A stretch of DNA of 64,000 nucleotides, from NCBI RefSeq assembly GCF_937616625.2, contig NC_065571.1, positions 54,917,651 through 54,981,650 on the forward strand. The letters run 5' to 3'. Position numbers and translations under genes: made by a program. Below are positions 1 to 11,001 of this stretch, piece after piece. Below the pieces are notes generated by a model. It did not search any database, had not been told where the DNA came from, and saw only the letters and a list, made by a program, of their open reading frames with translations. The DNA comes from Mercurialis annua (Eukaryota > Streptophyta > Magnoliopsida > Malpighiales > Euphorbiaceae). Numbering within the stretch: position 1 is the first letter of the stretch; every line of letters starts with the position of its first letter.

Positions 1-3000
1 AAAGTTCATCCTCCAAATCCTCATCAGGAAACTCACTTGGTTTTTTGGTTGACACATTAGAGGGTAAAGAAGAAGATATCCAAGGTTCACTCGGTTTAAA
101 GTATTCCAGCAGCTAGGGGAAAACAAAAGTAGATGGTTAACTTTTAGAAACAAATGAGCTATAATTTAGGAATCGAAGTAAACATAAACAAAAACTTTCT
201 AGTTGTTCTTAGCTACTAGTAAACATCCACATTCAAACATGCGCAGTACAATGACAAAAGTAAGCCGAATCATGAAATACACACACAAAAATGATTAAAT
301 AATGGCTCTCTTCCTCTGTTTCTGAAACTCCTTAGACAAAGAGGGTAAATAATTCACTCAAATGCAACCCTTAATAGAACTTCAGTCACTAAAGAATAAA
401 CACCATGTGAGTTGAGAATAAAAAGTGATAAAACATGCATTTAGCCCACATGTAATGCAACGCAGACAGGCCCAATAAAATGTGTTGTCAAAACCCCGCT
501 AAATACCATACACCTTAAAAAAATTCTTCAGGACTAGAGCTTCTGCAAGTAATAAAAGAACCACTACCAGAATCTGAGAAAAATGATCACCTCAGGATTT
601 CGAGAAACAAAATACATGTCACCATCATAGTCGCCTCCAGCTATCTCATCTGCCAAAGATCGTGGTCCTTTACAAGGAAAGAATATAGCATATTTTGCAT
701 TTCCTACAAAATCTTCTAAAGCCTTCACATATGTCGCTGTTAGAACATGTACATCACCAAAATGTAAACCGGGATTTCGGTATACTAACACCCTGCCAGA
801 GACATGCCCATTATCCCTGCAATAAATCACAATGAAAAACACTCCTTTAAGTATGAGAAAAATTGCAGCCCTACAATTTCCATGATTTAAAAATGATATT
901 TTCCAGAATAGGTGGGAAAGGATTTTTCACCAGAAGTGAAGTTTTCAGTGCAAATGACTGGACACACTAGTAAACCTTTTGACCTTGGCCTTAAATGTTC
1001 ACAAGGAATCTCAAAAATGTCAATTTCAGCTGTTACAAATGATAATGATTAGTGTCAAAATTTGAGGCACAATTTTTGTCATTGTAATAGAACATATGCC
1101 ACAAACAGTTTCCTGATCCTCTATGATTTTACTTTCTTTCAGTATTCACTTCCTTTTAATTCCATGAATCCACATTTTCGTTCAGCATATACTTCTACTC
1201 GTTATCATTTTAAAAAATGGATGCCCAACACTAACTAATGGGAAGCTTAAGAAAGTAATAAACAAACAATAATGTGCTGCACAAGTTTAGCTGCAATAAT
1301 CACCTATTAATATTATTGCATAAGAAGGCCAATAATTGTCTCACTCGCGCACACATGGAAAGAATAGAATGAATTGATCACAATGCCTTGCAGCTCAACA
1401 ACAAGAAAATTAAATATGCAATAGCTTACGTACAATATAATACAAACTTCATCCTTCTCTAGGAGTCCAGTAGGATCAACAGTCCCCATTAAATAATAAG
1501 ATTCAGGCACAGGAAGTTTTCCCACTTTAAGATTTTTCTTTTCCTCCTTCATCAATGCACGCAGACGCTGTTGCAAGTATGATTCTTCAAGGGGAATACC
1601 AGATAAAATCATTTGTGCCACAATGAAATCATCCATCTCACCGTAGTTGGCAGCAACTGTGTAAAGCAAAACAATATAACAAACGTTACGTCCTCTAAAG
1701 TTCAAAATAGAGGCAATTACAGATATAACTGCAGTGACAAATACACAGATATTACACAAAATACAGATATAATATGAAAAACTAACATTGACATGTGAAC
1801 CACTGTAAAGGATATTTAATACAAAACTGAACAGCAGACCACAAAACTAGTATAAAGGTCAAAACGGCCTGTATGAGAACTTCTGTAACCAAATGACATG
1901 AAGTACCAGAAAACTACCTCCTAGAGCTGTGCGCTTTTTCGAGAGAGCACCTTGCGCATCTAGCAAAGTATTTTCCAATATGTCCATAAAGAACTTTTCA
2001 GGAACCCCACCATAGCTAAGAAGTGCAATAAGATTTCTTGACAGATATGCTCTCTTTGGCCGATTGCTACAAATAAAAAAAAGTCAGAAAGTTGCTAGAT
2101 TTTATTGAATGAACTATTGGAAAAGTGAAAAAAAGTGCACTGGAAATCCTAATTATGAGCTTACTCCAACAGAGCCAAGCTTGTAACAAGGAAACCACTC
2201 ACTTAAGCGTTGTATTGCTTTAAAGACAATCCAACTTGTAGTCAGCTGCCTTTTATATAGCAAAATAAAATATCCAGTAAATGAAATAGAATTCAGATTA
2301 AGCCTTTCCATCATAAATGTTACTATAGTTCCATAGGCCTGGACTTTTTTCATGTCTTAACAAAGTCTAAATGTCAAGGGGATGAGAAATTGCGCCAAAT
2401 GGCCAACAAGATGCAAATAAAATAATAATTAATACAAGAGAGACTAGAGCAGTATTCACCTCGTTCCAACTATCTCCAGAGAACTTTTTGTGTTAATATT
2501 TGATGTTGACGGCTCAACTTTAATCATCGAGGGCCTGATCTGCATTGTTTCAGGAGGAAGCTACAAGATGCAGAATTTAAATTGACATTAGTAGAGCAAA
2601 TTACATCATTTAAGATGAAATAAAAAATTAAGTTTCACAACAAAAAATCGATAACTTCAACTAGAAAAAAGAAAGACAAGATCAAATGAAGGTGGAATAA
2701 ATATATCAGACAAAAACAATTCTATTACTTTTCCGCATAATTACAAAAAGCAAAATATACCTTCTTCTTAACAAGGAAAGTTCCCTTGACAGCACTACCA
2801 TTGTTGAATAGCCTGAATTGTATCAGCAGGGGCTTGAAGAAAGAAACAGAAAGATAAATGATAGAGAAACAGGAGATGGACAGGGATGTTAATAACCTAG
2901 TTGAAGAAAAAAAAAATCACTGGGAATTTTGCATTAGGAAGAAATAAAATTGTTATGCTTAATTTAATTTAACCAAAAAGCATCAGTATAATGTGACAGT

Positions 3001-6000
3001 TCCACCTACCTTCTAGCCTTGTACCAAAATTACTATCTTAACAATGTTGCAAAAACTGTACTTGCATGATAACCTCAGTTGGGTGGAAGGAAAGTTCAAT
3101 TTTCAATCAGTACATACATGCTTCTAAAAGGAAAATCAGGCTTAAGCATAAGAAGAAGAAAAACACTTGCTTATTCAGAACTGCTGCCTGAATTTTCTAT
3201 TTTACTTTTTTTTAATACATCTCAAACACAGGCATCAGTCATTGTTCATCTCAAGTCATGCATAAAAGGAGAAGTAAACAAACTCGGACATTAAACACGT
3301 CTTTAAAAGAAGTACGTGAGAAGTCACATTGCATTCTGATCTGTGAGTTTATGGTAGTTAAGTATGAGATCGCCAACCTTAGTATTGGTACTACTGATGC
3401 ATTTTCCCTTATATACTACTAGGCATTTCAAAGCCAAATCCTCCGATATAAACCCAGTTCCATCAGTATGTATAAGAAGCTTTCCATCTTTATCTTCAAT
3501 AACTTTACCATTGCCATCCTGCAAATGATTTAAAAAAAGAGAAAAGAAATTGCATCCTGAGTAGACAAAACCATAAATTGAGAACTAGAGACTAGGAATT
3601 AATTGAAATATAATAACAACCTGACATGGTATGTCATCAATTCTCTCAATATTTACACTTGACCAATCAATTTCTACGCTCATAGTCTTTGACAAAATGA
3701 GCGAAAACCTGCATTGCAAACAAAAAACTGTACTCAAATTGCTGATTTTGCAAGCATAAAGCTGACCTTTAAGGAGAAGGAAAACTTAGCATTACTAACC
3801 TAGCCATATATTTGGACAAACTTGACAACGTGTCTACATTCATGAAAAGAGACCTAGCTTCACGAATTGTTTTCCCAAACAAAATATAATCTGGACTTTC
3901 ACTTGATGCATGAGACTCGACACAAATGAAATAGCATTTCACAGGTGAAGTGGTTGGGTCTTTCTTCTTCTCTTCTTTGCCTCCATCTTTGAACACTGCT
4001 CAATCACCATTATCAACAATAAATAGAAAGGTGATGATCCTAGAAAAATTAAAAAAAGAATAAGTACTGCAGAACACACAAAACACTTGCATTTAATCAT
4101 ATCCTTCCAGCCTGAAGTGATACCTTTTCACACAGGTAAATTACAAGCAACATCCAATGAGTAGTCATTTTGTTGGCTCCTTTTTCATAACATAAAATAT
4201 CTAATAAATAAACTAAATAACAAGACACAGAATCTTACAACCCATAATGCAAAAACATGCAGAGAATCATGCACTAGAGGCTAAAAGTGAATGCTGGTTG
4301 TGATGTATTAGATACTTTATTGTACTAATACCATGATATAATGCTTTACAGTGACTATCTATGGTATGAGTGTAGAGGAGAATAACCAAAATCAATACTA
4401 ATTTCAAAAGTAAAGATAAACAGTCAACCTTACACATCGAACAAATTCTGCATCATGATATATATCTTAAATGATGATATCAAGTCACAACTTCAAAATC
4501 CAACACCATTAAAAGCTAACCAATTTATGGGCTCACCAAAAAATCGGTAGCGACGTAATCCTACTGGAATCCCTTCCCTCACCAACCAGCTATACTTGGC
4601 ATAGTATTCACTATGGTTAGTTGCTGAACTTCTCCCATAAGTACTTTCTTCTGCAAGCTTGACCAGCAAGACATTCTCATCTCCTAATGCCCTTTGAAGA
4701 AAGTTGCTGATGGTAGCTAGATAGGGGCCCTGTAATAACCTCAAAGAATAATGGACATGATTTCAGGAGAAAAGAATTGCACCTCAAAACCTCCAGCTAG
4801 AAAAATGCTTTCTACACAATTGATATAAGCATGAACGCCAAATGATGAATGGTTCTTTAAGAAAAAAATCATCCCAACTTCAGAGCACTGCATTTTATTT
4901 CATAATTAGCTGAGAAAATAATACTATTGGATAAACAAGTATGCTTTGGTAAATAATACCAAAATGCACTTATAGAAATCTGTGGCTTTTGAAATGATTC
5001 GGTGAATTCGCATACTTGAAACTAAGTTCATCCTTGGAAAAGAAGATTTCATACCTACACATGAAATACTTAAATCATAGTCATATAAAAGTACAACTAA
5101 ACAAACCTTGAACCTATAACTTCCATCTGGATAAACATGGCAGTGATAAGTATGCGTTCTACCAGAATCCCAATCAAGATACTGCAAACATGACATAAAC
5201 AACACTTTAGCATTATAGCAGAAATTAAACATTGCTAATGTTATCATTAATCACATAGGATTACCTTTCTACGGTCTCTTTCATGTACACCACATTTATG
5301 ACCAACAGTTCTATAAATCTCAGCCTCAAATCTAACCATTGACAAATATTTCATCCCTCGAATTTCACCTTCTGATAAAACATCCTCCAACCTTGTTCTT
5401 AGCATTTCCGAAACAACAACAAAAAACTCAGAGTCGGCAAAATTAGAGCAGAAAATCAAAGCTATAGCATATATTAATGAATACGTACTGGCCAATGTAA
5501 CTCAGTATAAGAAACGCCTTCCTGAATTCAAGCTCACCCAAGGCTTGTAACTGTGGACTTATTTGAACGTTTGGTACTGAATTCGAGCCAGCACTAGATT
5601 TTTCGTCTAGGTGCATAGGAATTGGAGTAACAGGTGAAACTGATTCACCTACAACAGATAATTAACAGTAATTAATTAAAATAACAATAAGTTTACAGAG
5701 GCAGAGAGATGAAGAATAAAAATACTGTACAGTGATGGTGCATCATAAGCCGAGTAGGCGTGAGACGGCGACTCGGTTGCTGAGGAGAATTAGGAGACGA
5801 CGTAGACATGCAAAGGCGTTTCATCGGTGAATTAGCAGCACCGGTAATTTTCTTAACCATGTGAATTACAAAACCGTCGAAAGTTCTCTTTATTTGCTCA
5901 CCGGCGATGGTACGGATAACTTCGAGAGCCTTCTCTTCACCAACTGAAGATAAATCACACCGTGCCTGGTGACCTAACGGCGGTACATGCTTCTCTGAGC

Positions 6001-6085
6001 AGATTTTGTCTATTGATTCTTCAACTGAAATAGGCAAAAACACGGATTGCGGTTGCTTCTGCGGTGAATAGCCAGCGTTTTCCAT
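1..6085 (-). CDS. RNA-dependent RNA polymerase, RDR3/4/5 (gamma) class, 3' end outside window
   Basis: The protein would copy single-stranded RNA into double-stranded RNA; RDR3/4/5 proteins are the least understood plant class. Exons read by eye with GT-AG borders and consistent phase: 5731-6085, 5489-5648, 5265-5397, 5107-5181, 4537-4729, 3800-3995, 3621-3708, 3378-3518, 2761-2832, 2460-2560, 1918-2066, 1434-1656, 591-816 and <1-112, giving about 740 residues. Family landmarks are HVYPDGSYRFKGPYL, HTDGTGFISEDLAL, NRPKRAYLSRNLIALLSYGG and, near residue 690, the catalytic GGDYDGDMYFVSRNPE. The three metal-binding Asp are present, but the motif reads DYDGD; DFDGD is the form I know for this class. 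The start ATG at 6085 opens MENAGYSPQK. Members are near 1000 residues, so about a quarter is missing to the left. Class assignment rests on recalled family similarity; exon borders are inferred. Confidence 0.93.
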
Positions 6086-6100
6086 GGCAGTTCAGTTAAC

Positions 6101-6130
6101 GAGTGAGAGTGAGAGTGAGAGTGAGAGTGT
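6101..6130. repeat. GAGAGT microsatellite just upstream of the RDR start codon
   Basis: About five copies of a GTGAGA-type hexamer lie 16 bp upstream of the RDR ATG. On the transcribed strand this is a CTCTCA-rich tract, as is common in plant 5' leaders. Confidence 0.85.
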
Positions 6131-7297
6131 TACACTAATAACTTTGGAATTTGAAAATTTAAAAACGACAACGGACAGAAAGCAGAGAAGACGCCGTTTT
6201 GTTTGGGTTTTGTTTCCTTTTGCTTTCGCCGAATTTCATTTCCCGCGCTCTGCAGTACAGGCGCGGTGCCATTTTTATTGTGTAATCGCGTCAATCAAAT
6301 CAAACTTGGTTCTGTTTCTTAGAGTAACTTGCACACAAACGTACTGCTGTTCTGACTTTCACTGTGATTCAGTATTTATTCAAAAATTCTTAAAGAAATA
6401 TTTTTCATCACTATTTTTCACTAGATTTTTTAACAGCATATGTAATTTGTAAAAAAAAAATTAAAACAGCGTAATTAAAATGATAAAATATATAAATTTA
6501 GTGTATATTTATAATATTATCCATATTCTTAATGCTATAGCTCATTTTCCTAATGTATCAAGTCGAGTGAACATTTGAATTGTGTATTAAGCATTTTTTT
6601 AAGTGTAATTAACACTTTTCCGTTAAAAAGAAGTCAAATAATGTAAGCATAAAGACCGTTTAAAAGTAGAAATTAAAAAAGGATAAACAATTTTCTTTTC
6701 ACTTCTTTATGAGTCGTCTCACAAAAAGGACATAGTGACAAGACAATTGGACTTTGGAGTTGGACTACCCCTTCCTCTCTAAGTTTTCTTTTAACTTCAT
6801 CGTTAAGTTGTTCTCGATCAAAAAAAAAATGTTTAGTTGTATTGGTTTTTTATTCGAATACCAAAAATTAAACATAAAAAAATTAGGTAAATACATTTTT
6901 ACTATTAATGTAGTTTTTTGTTTATTTATCTTTATTTATTTTAAGTTACTATATTTAATATTTTTATTAACCCAAAATAACCAACTAATTTAACCCATTT
7001 GATCTTATATTGTTAAAATTTTAATTAATTTGATTGATTTGAGTTCCATCAGTTTAGTTAACTTTGTTAGTTCAATTAAAAAGAATTAATTAATTTAATT
7101 ATAAATAATTTGGTTTGATTTTAGTCGGAAAATATTTTAATTAATTTGATTGATTTGGCTTTGGTCAGTTCAGTTAAACTTGTTTAAATATTGTAGTAAT
7201 TAAATAGCCAAGAAAAAAAGTAAAAAATTAAACGTTTATTTGCATGACAAAATAAAAAAAAATTGTATTTCTATATATTTCTTGATTACACAATTCT
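6131..7297. other. RDR upstream region, no gene seen
   Basis: GC-richer sequence up to about 6300 fits the RDR promoter and leader. From 6400 onward it is AT-rich, with degenerate TTAATTTGATTGATTTG-like repeats at about 7020-7170. Short ORFs here have no recognisable content. Confidence 0.5.
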
Positions 7298-7563
7298 ACT
7301 AATCCTTCCGTTCTAATAGAGTTGTTTACTTTGAAGAAAAAAAATTGTCACAAAACTCTTGCCCACTTTTAAAAAATAATTAATTTTTACACTAAATTTT
7401 TCATATATTAACCTTATTTAAAATCCACTAATGAATAAATTGAAAGTGGGCCCTATATTAAATAGAGGTATGACAAGAAAAATAAAAAATTAAACATTAA
7501 TTGTTTTTCTTAAACTGTATAATAAAAACAAAATGAACAATTTTATTGAGACGAAAGGATTTA
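7298..7563. mobile_element. Stowaway-like MITE
   Basis: The left end AATCCTTCCGTTCTAATAGA is matched at the right end by an imperfect inverted copy (TTTTATTGAGACGAAAGGAT). The ends lie next to TA dinucleotides. Length (about 265 bp), AT-rich interior and the CCTTCCGT-type terminus fit Tc1/mariner-derived Stowaway elements. Exact ends are uncertain by a few bases. Confidence 0.55.
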
Positions 7564-8077
7564 CTTTGGAATAATTAAATTTATACTATTATATTAATTC
7601 ATTTAAAACTGTACAGCTAAATTCATTGAAAAAAATAGTGCAAATTACAATCTTTAAACTGTCTCAGAGACAAAAATTCTATTTTAGTATTTTTCATCAA
7701 CAAACATTCAAGATAAACCATATATTAAGTTGAAAACTTTCTTGTATGAACTATTATATCAATCAAACCATATGTTATTTGTTTTCAACTTCGAACTGAA
7801 TATGAAATTATTTGAGTTAACAAATTCTTTTTAGATGTCAAATACTAGCATTTTATATAAACTAAAATTATCATAGTCTGCAAAACAAAATTCAGTTTAG
7901 GTTATAGTCAAGCTTTACCCATGCAACAAAATTCAGTTTAGCTTACAGTCTAGCTTTACGCATGCAATAAAAAGTCTACATTACAGACGATTACTAATAC
8001 AACGCACTCATTATATTTAGGGTTTACAATATTAAGTCACAGCTAACGATTCAGACAACTCCAGCCACAGAGAATCT
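7564..8077. other. AT-rich spacer
   Basis: No gene seen. A short direct repeat (AAATTCAGTTTAG followed by GTTATAG or CTTACAG) occurs at about 7889 and 7929. Confidence 0.4.
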
Positions 8078-8502
8078 CTAACACGTTGAACTAGATCCAA
8101 CGCTAGAACTTTCCTCCACGTTCACTGATATCGGAGTAGAAGAAGATAAAACCGGTTCACCTGTGAGTGTGACAAATAATAAACAATCATTAATTAAAAA
8201 CAGTAATTCTAAAGAGAGCAAGAAAGAAAATAATTAATTACCGTACCGCGACGGTGCATTATGAGCCGACTGTAGTGAGACAAGTGGATCATGAATTCAT
8301 CAAAAGTTCCGTTGATCGGCCCATCGGCGACGATACGGAGAACTTCGAGAGCCTTTTCTTCACCAATTAGAGCCAACTTTCGCCGTGTCTGGTACCCTAA
8401 CGGCGGTTGTTTCCTGGCTGTGGATAGTTGGTTAATCAGTTGCTCCACTGAAATAGGCAGAACTACGGGTTCCGGCTGCGGTGGATAATCAGTATTTTCC
8501 AT
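8078..8502 (-). pseudogene. Truncated tandem copy of the RDR 5' exons
   Basis: Exon 1 (8247-8502) starts MENTDYPPQPEP and tracks RDR exon 1 closely (shared LPISVE, PPLGxQxR, GEEKALEV, GTFD/RTFD). A GT-AG intron at the same place and phase as RDR intron 1 leads to a second exon (8078-8160). That exon follows RDR exon 2 for about 25 residues and then meets a TAG stop. The joined reading frame is 339 nt, or 112 residues. It holds only the poorly conserved N-terminus and no polymerase domain. Nothing resembling later RDR exons follows to the left before the main gene. It is best read as the remnant of a tandem RDR duplicate, although a short spliced product is still possible. Confidence 0.85.
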
Positions 8503-8550
8503 AGATAGTTCAGTAATCAGGTAGCTAAAGAAGTGAAGTGACTGTGTCAA

Positions 8551-8904
8551 CGGTCACGATTTTATAGGACTACGCGGCATCAAAACGACTTCGTTTAAAA
8601 ACGACATGGTGATTATAAATAGCACAGAATCCCATTCACAAAACGATTTCATGCAAAGAAACTAGCATGAAGGACACGTATAAAAAATTACTAAACGTGT
8701 CTTCCATGCAAAAGAAATTGACGGTAAAAAAACAGATATAAATTTCTTGAAAATAAGCATCGGCAGATTGAATTGATTGTCCTCTATCTTAGTGGAGTGT
8801 GTGGGTCACCAACAGTGGAGTACTACTGTACTAGTATTTATCTTGTGGTCCTGGTCCAACACCAAGGTTTAATTGATTGTAGTCTATTTTATTAATTAGA
8901 AAAG
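8551..8904. other. Spacer upstream of the truncated RDR copy
   Basis: Probably former promoter of the duplicated RDR gene; no gene or clear element seen. Confidence 0.35.
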
Positions 8905-8906
8905 TT

Positions 8907-9433
8907 AAATACTTTCTCCATTTATTTAGTTTTCCAATAAACTAAATAAATTTGTCAATATTTAATTGTTCATTTAAAATTTTAAAATAACATTAGTTAT
9001 TATTTTTTTCGTTTTTTTTAATTGTCCATTTAGTAAAATATATTTTTTTTAATTAATTGTCCATTTACAATTTTAATATAATTTTAGCCATTATCTTTTA
9101 AATTTATTCATCCCTAATAAATAATTCCATATTTTTATTTAAAAAATATTTATTATCTAATAGGATTATATTAATTTTATTTTAATAAATTAAGACAAAA
9201 AGAGTACTATCTTGGTATGTGCAATATTAGTTAAATGGACAATTAAAAAAAAACGGAAAGAGTATCTTCAAATTTATCCCTCACTAATAAATGACTTTAT
9301 AACTTAACTTGCAAATCATTTGTTACATACTAAAATTATATTAGTATTTATTTTTATTATTTAAGACAACAATCTCAATATTTTAATATATACAATTTTG
9401 GTTAAATGGATAATTAAAAAAACGGAGGGAGCA
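8907..9433. mobile_element. Nested Stowaway-type MITE sequence
   Basis: TAATTGTCCATTTA-type termini occur repeatedly. An outer pair is TTTCTCCATTTATTTAG (about 8912) against AAAACGGAGGGAGCA (about 9420). An inner pair is at about 9008 and 9260 (ACGGAAAGAGTA). The internal words GTCCATTTA and TAAATGGACAATTAAAA are inverted relative to each other. This looks like one Stowaway inside another; borders are approximate. Confidence 0.5.
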
Positions 9434-9446
9434 TATTTAATAATTA

Positions 9447-9482
9447 TATACTAGTACGAAACCCTCGCGTTGCTTTGGGTGA
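9447..9482 (-). mobile_element. Possible Helitron 3' terminus
   Basis: Read on the minus strand, a short imperfect hairpin (ACCCAAAGCAACGCGAGGGT) is followed by TTTCGTACTAG and then T. This matches the plant Helitron 3' end pattern of GC hairpin, spacer and CTRR followed by T. The 5' TC end was not found. The bases at 9680-9800, to its right, are less AT-rich than their surroundings and could be a captured gene fragment; that is inference. Confidence 0.35.
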
Positions 9483-10942
9483 AACTATTTTTTCATTTAA
9501 AGACAACTTGAATGTTATATTAATTATTTACACAGTTTCCAAATATTAAAGACATAAATATTTTTAATAACATTATTACAATTACAGTTTATATTTGTAA
9601 CATTTACCAACGCAAATGTTTAACTCGTGATGTTTTCACTACAATATTAAAATATACTTCAAACTAAATACTACTTTCAAAGAAGATCCGTCACCAGTTG
9701 AAGAGACCGACAGATTCCATAAAGTGTTGCAGAAAGAAGCAGGCACAATTGAGAAACTGTAAAAGTTGCAAAGAAAGTAGGCTTGGAGCATCTTCATGCT
9801 AATTCTGCAATTTTTAAATAGATAAAATTGTATCATACAGAGGTCAAGCTATAACAATTCGAATACATTTTTTTTAGTAAAAACTAAAGGAGCAATTTTT
9901 ATCGCTAAAAGAAAAATAAACTGAACCCAAACGAAATGGAATTTGATATAAATAATAAATTGATAAACATGCTAATTATATAGTACAAAAATAAAAATGC
10001 ATTATTAATTTTCATATTTATAATTCGTAGTGTACAAATATTGTAAGAGCTAATAAACGTATAACCAAAAATAAAGAAAAAGACTAAAAAAATAAAATTC
10101 TTTTATGACAGATTAAACATACTAATGAACAAGAAAATTATAATTATAACAATCAAAACTAAAAAAAATCAATTTGAATTGTTCTTTAAGGACTTAATTT
10201 TTTTTAAAGAAATGAAATAAGTTGCATAGTGAAAACAAATAGCAATTGATTTTTAAAATTGAAAAATATAGTCGTTTTATAATCATCATAAAACCATTAA
10301 TTATTTTAAATTTTATTAAATTTGTTTGATAAAATAACAGTAAAGTTAATTATATAAAAGTTAAAATATGAACACCTATTATTAAATTATTTAAGTTATT
10401 TCAGTGAAAATTATTAAAAATGGCATAAAGTAACGAATAAAGTAATCATTGATCTACTATTATATACAAAATGCAAATATTATTTTAGAAGTTTAAAAAA
10501 TAATATATGTTGTAATAGATTTTCTAGAATCATATTCTTTTAGTGTAAAATTTGCACCCCAACTAACATTTAGTTATGGAAATAATATAGGGGCGTAATC
10601 TTTTATATATAAATATACGGAACTTGACATTGCTTCGAAAAAAACTATGTCAAAATGTAAATACATCATTAAGTCAGACAACAGCATGAAATAAATATCT
10701 AATAATATATTAACAAAATATACATAAACTAAATTTAACTATACCTCACAAATCAAGCATGTTTTAATATGAATTGTAGTATAATTAATTTATAATTTAA
10801 TATATTTTAAAAATAGGACATAAAGTTTAATAAAAATACATAACAATAATCAAATTTATACAATTTATTGGAAATATTTATGTAACAGAAAGGTAATTGT
10901 TAGAGTATTAAAATAGTGAGTAATTTTTTTTGAAAGAAAATA
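9483..10942. other. AT-rich intergenic sequence
   Basis: Very AT-rich with no ORF of recognisable content. It is the host sequence into which the LINE inserted. Confidence 0.5.
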
Positions 10943-10960
10943 GTGAGTAATTAATTATTA
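10943..10960. repeat. LINE target-site duplication, left copy
   Basis: GTGAGTAATTAATTATTA is found here and, identically, at 27463-27480. The left copy is followed at once by eight T, the LINE poly(A) tail on the minus strand. Confidence 0.92.
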
Positions 10961-11001
10961 TTTTTTTTGGTACAAGGATGAGAGGCAAAGCCTAAAAACA
11001 C

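Noticed and set aside
2153..2353. RDR exon near 2160-2240
   Set aside because: 2460-2560 joins in phase to 1918-2066 (VGTS to NRPKRAYL); this stretch is intron.
4924..5247. Extra RDR exon with MRIHRIISKATDF
   Set aside because: The exon at 5107-5181 joins in phase directly to 4537-4729 (SYRFK to GPYLA), as the family predicts, leaving no room for it.
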